From the NCBI GenBank assembly GCA_027013225.1, contig JALUXU010000005.1, positions 35,915 to 99,914 on the forward strand: a stretch of DNA of 64,000 nucleotides, read 5' to 3'. The notes beneath the pieces are model-generated. The model ran no database searches and was not told the origin of the DNA. It saw only the letters and a program-made list of their open reading frames with translations. How positions within the stretch are numbered: the stretch's first letter is position 1; the number at the start of each line of letters is the position of its first letter. Below, piece by piece: positions 37,359 through 45,732 of this stretch. This stretch comes from Acidihalobacter sp. (GTDB lineage: Bacteria; Pseudomonadota; Gammaproteobacteria; DSM-5130; Acidihalobacteraceae). Made by a program: the position numbers and the translations under genes.

Positions 37359-38225
37359 ATGAGCCGCTTTCTACTGACCGGCGTGGCCACGCTGGATATT
37401 ATTAACACAGTCGAAACCTATCCGCCGGAGGATGCGGAAGTTCGCGCCAGCGCCAGCCGCATCGCCAGCGGCGGCAATGCGGCCAATACCGCTTTGGTGC
37501 TCGCTAGTCTCGATCATGAAGCGCATCTGTGCGCCGTATTGGCGGATGACCTGTTCGCCGCAAAATTGAGAGAACGCCTCGAACAAAGAGGCGTCGACGT
37601 GCGCCATTGCCCGCAAAAGACGGGGGCGACGCCCGTTTCTTACATCACATCAAGCGCCGCCACAGGCAGCCGCACCATTGTCCATTATCGTGATCTGCCG
37701 GAATTGGAGCTGAGCGATTTCAACCATATTCCACTTGATGAATATGATTGGCTCCATTTTGAAGGCCGGCATGTTCCGGTATTCGCGCAAATGATCCGCT
37801 ATGCTCGCAGCTGTTTGCGGGATCAGCCCATTTCGGTGGAAATCGAGAAGCCGCGACGCGGCATGGAGCGCCTGTTTCCCTATGCCGACGTATTGATTTT
37901 TTCCCGCGCCTTTGCCTTGGCCTATCAATATAATACAGCGGCCGAACTGCTTGCCGCACTGCGCTCCATGGCGCCCGAGGCCACTCTCGTCTGTACCTGG
38001 GGTGAGGAAGGGGCCTGGGCTCTGGCTCCGGGCTATCGCCGTCTTAACGATTGTATTCATGTGCCGGCCTGCGATTTCGGGCCCGTGCGTGATACCGTCG
38101 GTGCGGGAGACACGTTCAATGCCGGTCTGATCAGGGCGCTCGCCGGTGGCTTATCACTGGAAAGTGCGCTTTCCCATGCCAATCGCCTGGCCGGAATCAA
38201 GGTCAGCCGTATCGGCCTTGTTTGA
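37359..38225 (+). CDS. PfkB-family sugar kinase, ketohexokinase-like
   Basis: Ribokinase/PfkB-fold kinase of 288 aa. N-terminal GVATLDIINTVETYPPED and SGGNAANTALVLASL are typical of the ketohexokinase-like branch. The C-terminal DTVGAGDTFNAGLIRALAGG (about residues 243-262) provides the anion hole and catalytic Asp. Substrate cannot be fixed from sequence; fructose, ribulose or another ketose is plausible. It sits between a dead IS element and murJ, 24 bases before the latter, and may be co-transcribed with it. No good ribosome binding site is seen. Confidence 0.82.
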   Translation: MSRFLLTGVATLDIINTVETYPPEDAEVRASASRIASGGNAANTALVLASLDHEAHLCAVLADDLFAAKLRERLEQRGVDVRHCPQKTGATPVSYITSSAATGSRTIVHYRDLPELELSDFNHIPLDEYDWLHFEGRHVPVFAQMIRYARSCLRDQPISVEIEKPRRGMERLFPYADVLIFSRAFALAYQYNTAAELLAALRSMAPEATLVCTWGEEGAWALAPGYRRLNDCIHVPACDFGPVRDTVGAGDTFNAGLIRALAGGLSLESALSHANRLAGIKVSRIGLV

Positions 38226-38249
38226 TGGCGTAGGCTTGCATCGGCGGAT

Positions 38250-39854
38250 GTGTCCGCCTATCGTTCAGCCGCCATACACAGTCTTGGTCGAGGTGCCGTT
38301 CTGAGCCACAAGCTGTTTCGTTCTACCGCCATTTTCAGCGCGATGACACTTATCTCGCGCGTGTTCGGTTATGCGCGCGACATGGTGATTGCTATCCACT
38401 TTGGGGCCGACGGCGCCACCGACGCTTTTTTCGTCGCTTTTCGCATTCCCAATTTTCTCCGCCGTCTGTTTGCCGAAGGCGCCTTCTCACAGGCCTTCAT
38501 ACCGGTGTTCACCGAACACAAGGAACAACGGGACTTGGCCGCCTTGAGGGAATTGCTGGCCCGCACCAGCGGCACTTTGTTCGGCATCCTCGCCCTGGTG
38601 ACGGTCGCGGGTGTGCTCGGCGCGCCGCTGCTGATCCTTGTTTTTGCGCCGGGTTTTGCCGACGATCCGCAACGCTTTGCTCTTGCAACGGACATGCTGC
38701 GGATTACTTTTCCGTACCTGTTGTTCATCTCGCTTACGGCTCTGGCCGGGGGGGTGTTGAACAGTTTCGGACGTTTTGCTGTGCCGGCCTTCACACCGGT
38801 ATTTTTGAATCTGTCTTTGATCGGCGTGACTCTGTGGCTGGCCCCGCATCTACCCGAGCCAGTCATTGCGCTGGCCATTGGTGTACTTATCGCCGGTGTG
38901 CTGCAGCTGGCATTTCAGTTGCCTTTCCTGTACCGGCTGAGATTGTTGCCATGGCCGCGGTGGGGGCATGCGCATGAAGGAGTGCGGCGGATCATGAAAC
39001 TCATGGTGCCCGCGCTGTTCGGTTCTTCGGTGGTTCAGATCAACTTTCTGTTCGATACCCTCGTCGCCTCATTTCTGGCCGCCGGCAGCATTTCCTGGCT
39101 GTATTTTTCCGAGCGTTTCATGGAAATGCCGCTGGCGCTGTTTGGCATCGCCCTGGGGACCGTCATACTGCCCAAGCTGTCTCAACATCATGCCCGTGAA
39201 GCCCAGGCGGACTTCGCCGCGACCCTTGACTGGGCGATGCGGGCCGCTACTCTGGTTGCGGTGCCTGCGGCGCTCGGTCTGGCCTTGCTGGCCGGACCCA
39301 TTCTCACGGCGCTGATCGAATACCGGGCATTCAATGCCTTCGATGTGCACATGACGGCCTTGAGCTTGATCGGATTTTCCGCCGGTCTGCCCGCTTACAT
39401 GGTACTCAAGATTCTGGCTCCCGGTTTCTATGCGCGCCAGGATACGAGTACGCCAGTTCGGGTGGGTGTCATCGCGCTACTGGTCAACATGGCTTTGACT
39501 ATCGCTATTGTCACGCCCTGGCAATTGCTCGGCATTCCCGGACCTCATACTGGCCTGGCACTTTCGACTTCGCTGGCTGCCTATCTCAATGCCTGGCTGT
39601 TATACAGGCGCCTGCGGCTGGATGGCGTTTATCCTGATCCGCAGTGGGGTGGCGTGTTGTGGCGTGCTCTGATGGCCGGTGCAGGCATGAGCGCTCTGCT
39701 TTTGTGGCTGTCTCCGCCCCTTCAGCAGTGGGCCGCCTGGGGACTGTCCGCACGCCTGTTGCATCTTGCCGAACTGATCGTTATCGGAGGGGGGGCGTAC
39801 GCTTTGATACTGATCGCGCTGGGTGTCAGGGCGCGTGATTTTATTCGCGCCTAA
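38250..39854 (+). CDS. murJ: Lipid II flippase MurJ
   Basis: MATE-like flippase moving lipid II to the periplasmic face for peptidoglycan synthesis. Family sequence: HKLFRSTAIFSAMTLISRVFGYARDMVIAIHFGADGATDAFFVAFRIPNFLRRLFAEGAFSQAFIPVF in sections from about residue 20, then about 14 hydrophobic helices, with ITFPYLLFISLTALAGGVLNSF and GLPAYMVLKILAPGFYARQDT. The ORF begins at a GTG (38250) with no clear ribosome binding site. Homologues start near LSHKLFRS, where only a CTG behind GAGG is available, so the exact start is unresolved. Confidence 0.93.
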   Translation: MSAYRSAAIHSLGRGAVLSHKLFRSTAIFSAMTLISRVFGYARDMVIAIHFGADGATDAFFVAFRIPNFLRRLFAEGAFSQAFIPVFTEHKEQRDLAALRELLARTSGTLFGILALVTVAGVLGAPLLILVFAPGFADDPQRFALATDMLRITFPYLLFISLTALAGGVLNSFGRFAVPAFTPVFLNLSLIGVTLWLAPHLPEPVIALAIGVLIAGVLQLAFQLPFLYRLRLLPWPRWGHAHEGVRRIMKLMVPALFGSSVVQINFLFDTLVASFLAAGSISWLYFSERFMEMPLALFGIALGTVILPKLSQHHAREAQADFAATLDWAMRAATLVAVPAALGLALLAGPILTALIEYRAFNAFDVHMTALSLIGFSAGLPAYMVLKILAPGFYARQDTSTPVRVGVIALLVNMALTIAIVTPWQLLGIPGPHTGLALSTSLAAYLNAWLLYRRLRLDGVYPDPQWGGVLWRALMAGAGMSALLLWLSPPLQQWAAWGLSARLLHLAELIVIGGGAYALILIALGVRARDFIRA

Positions 39855-40272
39855 AACTAGTGTCCTAACTCATTGATTAGATGGAAGACGGCATAGGGCT
39901 GAGTGGTAAGAGTCCTGGGTGCGAGTTTGCCAGAGCGCAGGCATGTCATGTCAGGGAACGGGTCGTGGTTTATCGACGATTGACGCTGTTGGTCTGTTGC
40001 GCGGAGCCAGGACCACGTCATCTAACCGTGGCGGAGCGGGTGTCTGCCCGGCAAAACGCCGTGAATACATCCCTGTAGGCTCGACGGCGGCCTCCTTGCC
40101 GCCAACGTTTTCCGAGCAGACGCCCGCTCCATTTTTCAACGGCTTACGAATTTAGATGACAGGGCCCTGTGCGCGGAGCGTTTTACCTGGAAATCAATCA
40201 AAAAATGCCGTAGTATCGGCAATCTTTCCCTCGGGCGTTTTCGCGGCGCCTATCTCATGTAGTCAACCTGTC
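39855..40272. other. Intergenic region before deaD with an imperfect palindromic repeat
   Basis: About 420 bases. The small ORFs at 39881-40155 are not credible genes. The centre (40033-40130) is a long imperfect palindrome described separately. The remainder could be a long untranslated leader of deaD, as is common for cold-shock RNA helicase mRNAs, but no promoter was identified. Confidence 0.5.
40033..40130. repeat. Long imperfect palindrome, probable dispersed intergenic repeat
   Basis: Outer arms GGAGCGGGTGTCTGC and GCAGACGCCCGCTCC pair with one mismatch over 15 bases. Between them is ACATCCCTGTAGGCTCGACG followed by GGCGGCCTCCTTGCCGCC, itself a small hairpin. The core is similar to intergenic repeats I know from several gammaproteobacterial genomes. 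Only this copy is present in the window. Confidence 0.6.
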
Positions 40273-42021
40273 ATGTCAAATACACCTTTGTTTTCCGACC
40301 TAGGGCTCGCAGAGCCTATTATGCGGGCCGTTGCCGAAATCGGCTACGAGGCGCCTTCGCCGATCCAGGCGCAGAGTATTCCGCCTTTGTTGGCTGGCCG
40401 TGATGTGCTCGGCATGGCGCAGACCGGCACCGGCAAGACGGGCGCCTTCGCTCTGCCTTTGCTCAGCCGCATCGAGGCGGCGGATCGCCGCCCTCAGATC
40501 CTGGTGCTGGCGCCGACTCGGGAACTCGCTATTCAAGTGGCTGAAGCCATGCAGACCTATGCGCGCCATCTTCCCGGATTTCATGTGCTGCCGATCTATG
40601 GGGGGCAGTCGATGGAGCCTCAGTTGAGAGCGCTACGTCGCGGAGTGCAGGTGGTGGTCGGCACGCCGGGGCGGATCCAGGATCACTTGCGCCGCAAGAC
40701 TCTCAATCTGGACGCTTTGAAAGCGGTAGTACTCGATGAGGCCGATGAAATGCTGCGCATGGGATTTATCGATGATGTAGAGCAGATCCTCGGCCGCACG
40801 CCGGTAGGAAGGCAGGTTGCTCTTTTCTCGGCCACTATGCCCGATGCGATCCGGCGCATCGCTCGCAGTTATCTCAACGATCCGCTTGAAATCCGCATCA
40901 AGGCCAAAACTGCCACGGTCGCTGCTATCACGCAGCGTTATTGGATGGTCGATGGCTTGCACAAACTCGATGCTTTGACCCGTATTCTCGAGGTCGAGGA
41001 TGCTGATGCCTGGATCGTGTTTGTGCGCACAAAGACGGCGACTGCGGATCTGGCTGAAAAACTCGAGGCCAGAGGCTATGCGGCCGCCGCACTGAATGGC
41101 GACATGAATCAGAATATGCGCGAGCAAACCGTGGAGAAGCTCAGGCGTGGCGCGCTGGACATCATCGTTGCCACCGATGTTGCGGCCCGCGGCCTAGATG
41201 TCTCGCGCATCAGCCATGTGATCAATTACGACATCCCCTATGATACCGAGGCCTATGTGCATCGCATCGGCCGTACCGGCCGCGCCGGCCGGCGCGGAGA
41301 TGCTATTTTATTCGTTGCGCCGCGCGAGCGCCGCATGCTGAAGGCTATCGAGCGGGCCACAGGTCAGCAGATAGAGCGAATGCGTCTCCCAAGTCCGGCC
41401 GATATCACCGACCGCCGGACTGAACGATTCAAGCAGCGGATCACTGAAACTCTCGCCTCCAAAGACTTGAGTTTTTTCCGCGGGCTCGTAGAGGATTTCG
41501 CTGCCCAAAGTGACCATGACCCTGTCGATGTCGCCGCCGCGCTGGCCTTTTTGCTACAGGAAACGCAGCCGCTGATCCTGTCCATGCCGGAGCCCGGTGT
41601 CTCGGATCGGAAAGATTCCCGCGTCGATGCACAAAAGATGGAGGCGAAAGGCCGTAAGCGTAAAGGACGCGCGGATTCGAATGGAAAAGATGCCGACATG
41701 GAGAGGATTCGTTATCGCCTCGAAGTGGGGCGTGCTCATGGCGTGAAAGCGGACAACATTGTCGGTGCCATCGCCAATGAGGCGGGCATAGAGAGCCGTT
41801 ACATCGGCGCGATCGACATTCATGAAGAATACAGCACTGTCGATTTGCCGGATGGGATGCCAAAGGATGTTTTTCGCCACCTGCAAAAAGTCTGGGTTTG
41901 CGGGCGACAATTACGCATGACGAAGGAGGCGCCGGAGGAAGGGCGGAAAACCCTTACTCGCAATGCCAAACCTGCACGCAAGAGCAAGGAGAAACGCAAT
42001 GTGAGCAAGGCGCGTAAATGA
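40273..42021 (+). CDS. deaD: DEAD-box ATP-dependent RNA helicase DeaD/CsdA
   Basis: RNA helicase for ribosome assembly and mRNA remodelling, often cold-induced. I start at MSNTPLFSDLGLAEPIMRAV (40273), the usual DeaD N-terminus, omitting 39 track residues. Helicase motifs: Q-motif YEAPSPIQAQSIP, AQTGTGKTGAF (I), VVLDEADEML (II), LFSATMPD (III), ATDVAARGLDVSRI (V) and HRIGRTGRAGRRGDA (VI). A DbpA-type RNA-binding domain is seen at about 485-555 (YRLEVGRAHGVKADNIVGAIANEAGI), followed by a basic tail. Length 582 aa. Confidence 0.95.
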   Translation: MSNTPLFSDLGLAEPIMRAVAEIGYEAPSPIQAQSIPPLLAGRDVLGMAQTGTGKTGAFALPLLSRIEAADRRPQILVLAPTRELAIQVAEAMQTYARHLPGFHVLPIYGGQSMEPQLRALRRGVQVVVGTPGRIQDHLRRKTLNLDALKAVVLDEADEMLRMGFIDDVEQILGRTPVGRQVALFSATMPDAIRRIARSYLNDPLEIRIKAKTATVAAITQRYWMVDGLHKLDALTRILEVEDADAWIVFVRTKTATADLAEKLEARGYAAAALNGDMNQNMREQTVEKLRRGALDIIVATDVAARGLDVSRISHVINYDIPYDTEAYVHRIGRTGRAGRRGDAILFVAPRERRMLKAIERATGQQIERMRLPSPADITDRRTERFKQRITETLASKDLSFFRGLVEDFAAQSDHDPVDVAAALAFLLQETQPLILSMPEPGVSDRKDSRVDAQKMEAKGRKRKGRADSNGKDADMERIRYRLEVGRAHGVKADNIVGAIANEAGIESRYIGAIDIHEEYSTVDLPDGMPKDVFRHLQKVWVCGRQLRMTKEAPEEGRKTLTRNAKPARKSKEKRNVSKARK

Positions 42022-42137
42022 AGAAATATATCCCACTTGATGCTGGATGGGTCTTCCTGGCGGCCTGACCGGCCTCAAAAGAGTTTCACCCTCATCAAAA
42101 AATATAGCCGGCAGTCTCTATCGCCGCGCTAGATTTC

Positions 42138-43058
42138 CTATAGCCGACAGGCGTCCAAAGGGCAAGGATGAGCCGAATCACCGCGTTCCAGCTGTAAGGT
42201 GACATGAGTGATGCCAAAACGGCTCTTGAGTTCTTCAGCCAAATTCGTGAGTAGCGCATCATCGATTACTCCATCCGGTTTGACCAGATGGGCGGTGAGT
42301 GCTGTTTGCGTGGTGCTGGTGGCCCAGATGTGCAGATCGTGAACTTCCTCTATGCCGGGCGCGTTTCGCAACAATTCCAGCACCGCGGCGGTGTCGATGT
42401 CGGGCGGCACCGCATCGAGAATCAGGTTGAACGAGTCGCGCAGCAATCCCCAGGTGCTGTAGACGATCACGCCCACGATGAGCAGCCCGATCAGGGGATC
42501 GAGCCGATCCCAGCCCGTGAACAGGACGATGACGCCGGAGACGACCACGCCCAGGGAAACGCCGGCGTCGGCGGCCATGTGCAGAAAGGCGCCGCGGATG
42601 TTGAGGTCGTGCTGGCCGCGCATGAAAAGCAGCGCGGTGGCGGTGTTGACCGCGATCCCGATCGCCGCCACCCAGATGACCGTCGTTTCGTTTACGGGGG
42701 CGGGATGCAGCAGGCGGCCGACGGCTTCCCAGGCGATGCCGCCGCTGACGCCGATCAGCAGCAGCGCGTTGATCAGCGAGGCCAGCTGGGTACTGCGTCT
42801 GAGGCCATAGGTGCGCCGCGCGGTGGGGTGGACTTCGGTCAGGCGCATGGCGCCCCAGGCAAGTAGCAGCGCGAACACGTCGCTTAAGTTGTGGCCGGCG
42901 TCGGCCAGCAGGGCGAGTGAGCCGGCCCAGAACCCGAACAGCGCCTCAACGGCCACGAAGGCGGTGTTGAGCGCGACGCCGATGGCAAAAGCGCGTGAGA
43001 AGCTGTCCGGCGGCGGATGGACGTGACCATGGCCGTGCTCGTGATGGGCGGCGTGCAT
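42138..43058 (-). CDS. czcD: CzcD-type cation diffusion facilitator
   Basis: Zinc/cadmium/cobalt exporter of the inner membrane. His-rich N-terminus (HAAHHEHGHGHVH), TM2 metal site LADAGHNLSDVFALL and TM5 site AFLHMAADAGVSLG, both with the His/Asp pattern of zinc transporters. The cytoplasmic C-terminal domain contains VHDLHIWATSTTQTALTAHLV. 306 aa. It starts five bases after the stop of the flavoprotein gene, so it is the last gene of a four-gene minus-strand operon. Confidence 0.92.
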   Translation of the reverse strand: MHAAHHEHGHGHVHPPPDSFSRAFAIGVALNTAFVAVEALFGFWAGSLALLADAGHNLSDVFALLLAWGAMRLTEVHPTARRTYGLRRSTQLASLINALLLIGVSGGIAWEAVGRLLHPAPVNETTVIWVAAIGIAVNTATALLFMRGQHDLNIRGAFLHMAADAGVSLGVVVSGVIVLFTGWDRLDPLIGLLIVGVIVYSTWGLLRDSFNLILDAVPPDIDTAAVLELLRNAPGIEEVHDLHIWATSTTQTALTAHLVKPDGVIDDALLTNLAEELKSRFGITHVTLQLERGDSAHPCPLDACRL

Positions 43059-43063
43059 GGGGC

Positions 43064-44338
43064 TCAGACCTGGTCCAGGGCGATGCGCGCGGCCACTGTA
43101 GCCAGCTCGCTCAGGGTCGGGTTGGCCGGCGCGCTGTGCGCGAGGTGTTCCAGGCCGGCGCCGGCGGCGATGGCGGCGGCGACCGGGGCCAGGGCGTCGG
43201 CGGCGTGCGCACCCACCACCCAGGCGCCCCGCACGCGGCCTTGCGTGTCCCAGGCGAGGGTGAATTCGCCGGCCGGTTCCAGCAGATGCGCCTTCAGGGT
43301 GAGGTCCAGGGGGACCGCCAAGCTGCGGATGCCTTCGCCCGTCACGCGGCCGACCTGCGCCACTTCGGGCTGCGAGTAGACCGCATGCACGATGAGTTCT
43401 GGGTTCACAGGCGCGGTGGGCAGGCCCAGGGCGTGGCGCGCGGCGATGCGGGCCTGCAGCAGGGCGCGGTTGGCCAGAAACGGCTCGCCGGCGGCGTCGC
43501 CCACCACATACAGGCCCGGCATGGCCTGGCCGTAGCCGTCGAGCCGCGGTGGCGTATCCAGACCCAGCGATTCCAGGCCCTGGGCGCTCAGGTCGGGGTG
43601 GCGGCCAGTGGCGACGAACACCAGATCGGCTTCGTGGCGGCCGCCGTTTTCGTCGATCACGGTCGCGCCGTCATCGCGCCGCTCTATGTCGCAGGTATAC
43701 ACGCTATCGACCAGATGCACGCCGCGCGCGGACAGCGCCTGCCGCAGGCCGTCGGCGGCGGGGCGCGCGAATTCGGGCAGCACGCCGCTGCGCCCAGGCA
43801 GCCAGGTGACGGCGCAGCCCAGTGCATTGAACAGGTAGGCGGTTTCGGAACCGGTGGCGCCGCCGCCGATGACCACGACGCGCGCCGGCAGCCAGTCCAG
43901 CCGGGCGAGCAGGCGCGGCGCGATGACGCGCTTGCCGTCGGGCTTGAGCTCGGGCCTGAAGCTCGGCTCCGAGCCGCTGGCGAGGATGACCGCGTTGGCG
44001 TCGAGGGTCTTGGCCTGCCCCTCGACCTCGATCACGCCGGGTCCGGCCAGCCGCCCCCGCGCCTGTATGCAGGTGACGCCGGCCTGGTCCAACAGGCGGG
44101 ACTGCACGGCGATCCACGCGCGGGCCACGCCCTGCAGACGGGCCAGGATCGCGGCCGGCTCGATGCCGCGCCGCGCCTTGCTCAGCCACACCTTGCTGGG
44201 CAGCAGGCTGCCATGGGCGGCGCGTCCGCCGAGCGGGCCTTCGTGCACCACAGTGACGCGGGCGCCGGCGCGGGCGGCGGTCAGGGCGGCTTCGATGCCG
44301 GCGGGGCCGGCGCCCAGTACGATCAAGCGTTTTTCCAT
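43064..44338 (-). CDS. Dihydrolipoamide-dehydrogenase-like flavoprotein lacking the redox disulfide
   Basis: FAD/NAD-linked oxidoreductase fold: GAGPAGIEAAL at residues 9-19 (FAD), VVVIGGGATGSETAYLFNALG near 155 (NAD), the ATGRHPDL motif and GLYVVGDAAGEPFLANRAL near 270 (FAD), then a dimerisation domain. Where Lpd and mercuric reductase have GGTCLNVGCIPSK, this protein has GGRAAHGSLLPSK (37-49): both active-site Cys are gone. The C-terminal His-Glu pair is also altered (SAPANPTLSE instead of HAHPTLSE). It therefore cannot act as E3 and must do another reaction or be structural. 424 aa; operon partners are an ABC transporter and a metal exporter. Confidence 0.85.
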   Translation of the reverse strand: MEKRLIVLGAGPAGIEAALTAARAGARVTVVHEGPLGGRAAHGSLLPSKVWLSKARRGIEPAAILARLQGVARAWIAVQSRLLDQAGVTCIQARGRLAGPGVIEVEGQAKTLDANAVILASGSEPSFRPELKPDGKRVIAPRLLARLDWLPARVVVIGGGATGSETAYLFNALGCAVTWLPGRSGVLPEFARPAADGLRQALSARGVHLVDSVYTCDIERRDDGATVIDENGGRHEADLVFVATGRHPDLSAQGLESLGLDTPPRLDGYGQAMPGLYVVGDAAGEPFLANRALLQARIAARHALGLPTAPVNPELIVHAVYSQPEVAQVGRVTGEGIRSLAVPLDLTLKAHLLEPAGEFTLAWDTQGRVRGAWVVGAHAADALAPVAAAIAAGAGLEHLAHSAPANPTLSELATVAARIALDQV

Positions 44339-44377
44339 GTCGGGGTTCTCCTAGGTTGGGAACGGTTTACGAGACGC

Positions 44378-45706
44378 TCAGGCGGCGTGTTCGGCGCCGG
44401 GGTTTTCCAGGCTGAGCGTTTCGCTGTCGTCATCATAGGCAAAAATCTCGGCGTAGCGGCCCCAGTTGATGACCGCGTCCAGCACGCGCTCGGCTTCGCT
44501 TTCGCTCAGATGGTCTTCGAGCTCGCTCAAGAAACGGTCGAGCGGCGCGCGGTGATTGGGGCGTTCGTCTAGCACATGGCGGATGTGCGCGGCCAGTGGC
44601 ACGTGCTTGAGCAGCTGGCGGGCGAAGATTTGCTTGCGTTCCTGGGTGTCGCCGTCCACGAAACGCTGGCCTATGGGGGTGAGGCTGATCCAGCGTTCCT
44701 CGGCACGGGCCAGGTCGAGGATTTCCAGGGCTTCGACCAGGGGGAAGATGTCGTCTATGGACAACTGCATATCGTCGGCCAGCTCCGGCAGGCTGACGTC
44801 TTCTTCTTCGTCTGTTTCTTGGCGCTGGGCGATGGCCTCGAGCAGGCCGGCCAGGCGGTTGATGGCCGCGCTGGGCACGCGCCAGGCGAAGCCGTCGGCG
44901 CGCCGCGTGGGGGGCATTTCCTGACGGCGGGTCATGATGGCGTAGATCTGGTCCACCAGGGCGCGAAACTCCGGCGCCTCGCGGTTGCGCGGCTGGGCGA
45001 GCCGCACCGGAATCTCGGCGGCCACCCGCCCGGGGTTGGAGGCGAAGATGACGATGCGGTCCGCCATCAGCACGGCTTCTTCTATGTTGTGGGACACGAG
45101 CAGCAAGCCGCGCAGCGAGGTGGAACGTTCTTCCCACAGATCGAGCAGATCGGTGCGCAGGTTTTCGGCGGTGAGCACGTCCAGTGCGGAGAAGGCTTCG
45201 TCCATCAGCAGCACGTCGGGGTCGATCACCAGCGCGCGGGCGAAACCCACGCGCTGGCGCATGCCGCCGGACAGTTCGCGCGGATAGGCCGATTCGAAGC
45301 CGTCCAGGCCGATGAGGTCGATGGCGGCCAGGGCCCGCCGCTGCCGCTCGTCCCTGGGCGCGCCTCGGGCCTCCAGTCCCAGTTCCACGTTTTCCAGCAC
45401 CGTGAGCCAGGGGAACAGGGCGAAGCTTTGGAACACCATGGCCATGCCGGGCACCGGGCCCGTCACCGGCCGTTCGCGATAGCTGACTTCGCCGGCGCTG
45501 GCTTCGATCAGGCCGGCCATGATGCGCAACAGCGTGGATTTGCCTGAACCCGAGCGCCCCAGCATGACAAGGATCTCGCCTTCGTACAGCGAAAGATCGA
45601 CGCCGTCTATGATCTTGAGCGGTTCGCCGTCGGGAGTGCGGAAGGTTTTTTGCACCCCGCGCAGGCGGATGATTTCGGTGCGGCCAAAGTCCGTGATCGT
45701 TTTCAT
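44378..45706 (-). CDS. NitT/TauT-family ABC transporter ATPase with C-terminal AAA-associated domain
   Basis: Starts at MKTITDFGRTEIIRLRGVQKTF (45706); the track's longer version is a shadow. Walker A GRSGSGKST at residues 50-58, signature LSGGMRQRVGFARAL near 145 and Walker B VLLMDEAFSALD near 165. A feature of this subgroup is the C-terminal extension from about residue 290 (MPPTRRADGFAWRVPSAAINRL, then LPELADDMQLSIDDIFPLVEALEILDLA), a helical domain called AAA-associated, often found in transporters with paired permeases. 442 aa. Weak ribosome binding site. Lies 26 bases after the permease gene. Substrate unknown. Confidence 0.87.
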   Translation of the reverse strand: MKTITDFGRTEIIRLRGVQKTFRTPDGEPLKIIDGVDLSLYEGEILVMLGRSGSGKSTLLRIMAGLIEASAGEVSYRERPVTGPVPGMAMVFQSFALFPWLTVLENVELGLEARGAPRDERQRRALAAIDLIGLDGFESAYPRELSGGMRQRVGFARALVIDPDVLLMDEAFSALDVLTAENLRTDLLDLWEERSTSLRGLLLVSHNIEEAVLMADRIVIFASNPGRVAAEIPVRLAQPRNREAPEFRALVDQIYAIMTRRQEMPPTRRADGFAWRVPSAAINRLAGLLEAIAQRQETDEEEDVSLPELADDMQLSIDDIFPLVEALEILDLARAEERWISLTPIGQRFVDGDTQERKQIFARQLLKHVPLAAHIRHVLDERPNHRAPLDRFLSELEDHLSESEAERVLDAVINWGRYAEIFAYDDDSETLSLENPGAEHAA

Positions 45707-45732
45707 GGGCGGGTCTCGGAGTCGAGGCGGCG

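Noticed and set aside
39881-40155. Small ORFs in the region before deaD
   Set aside because: They read through the long palindromic repeat, which explains their existence better than coding.
42995-44572. 525-codon plus-strand ORF
   Set aside because: Antisense to the flavoprotein gene; Gly/Gln/Arg/Ala-rich without domains.
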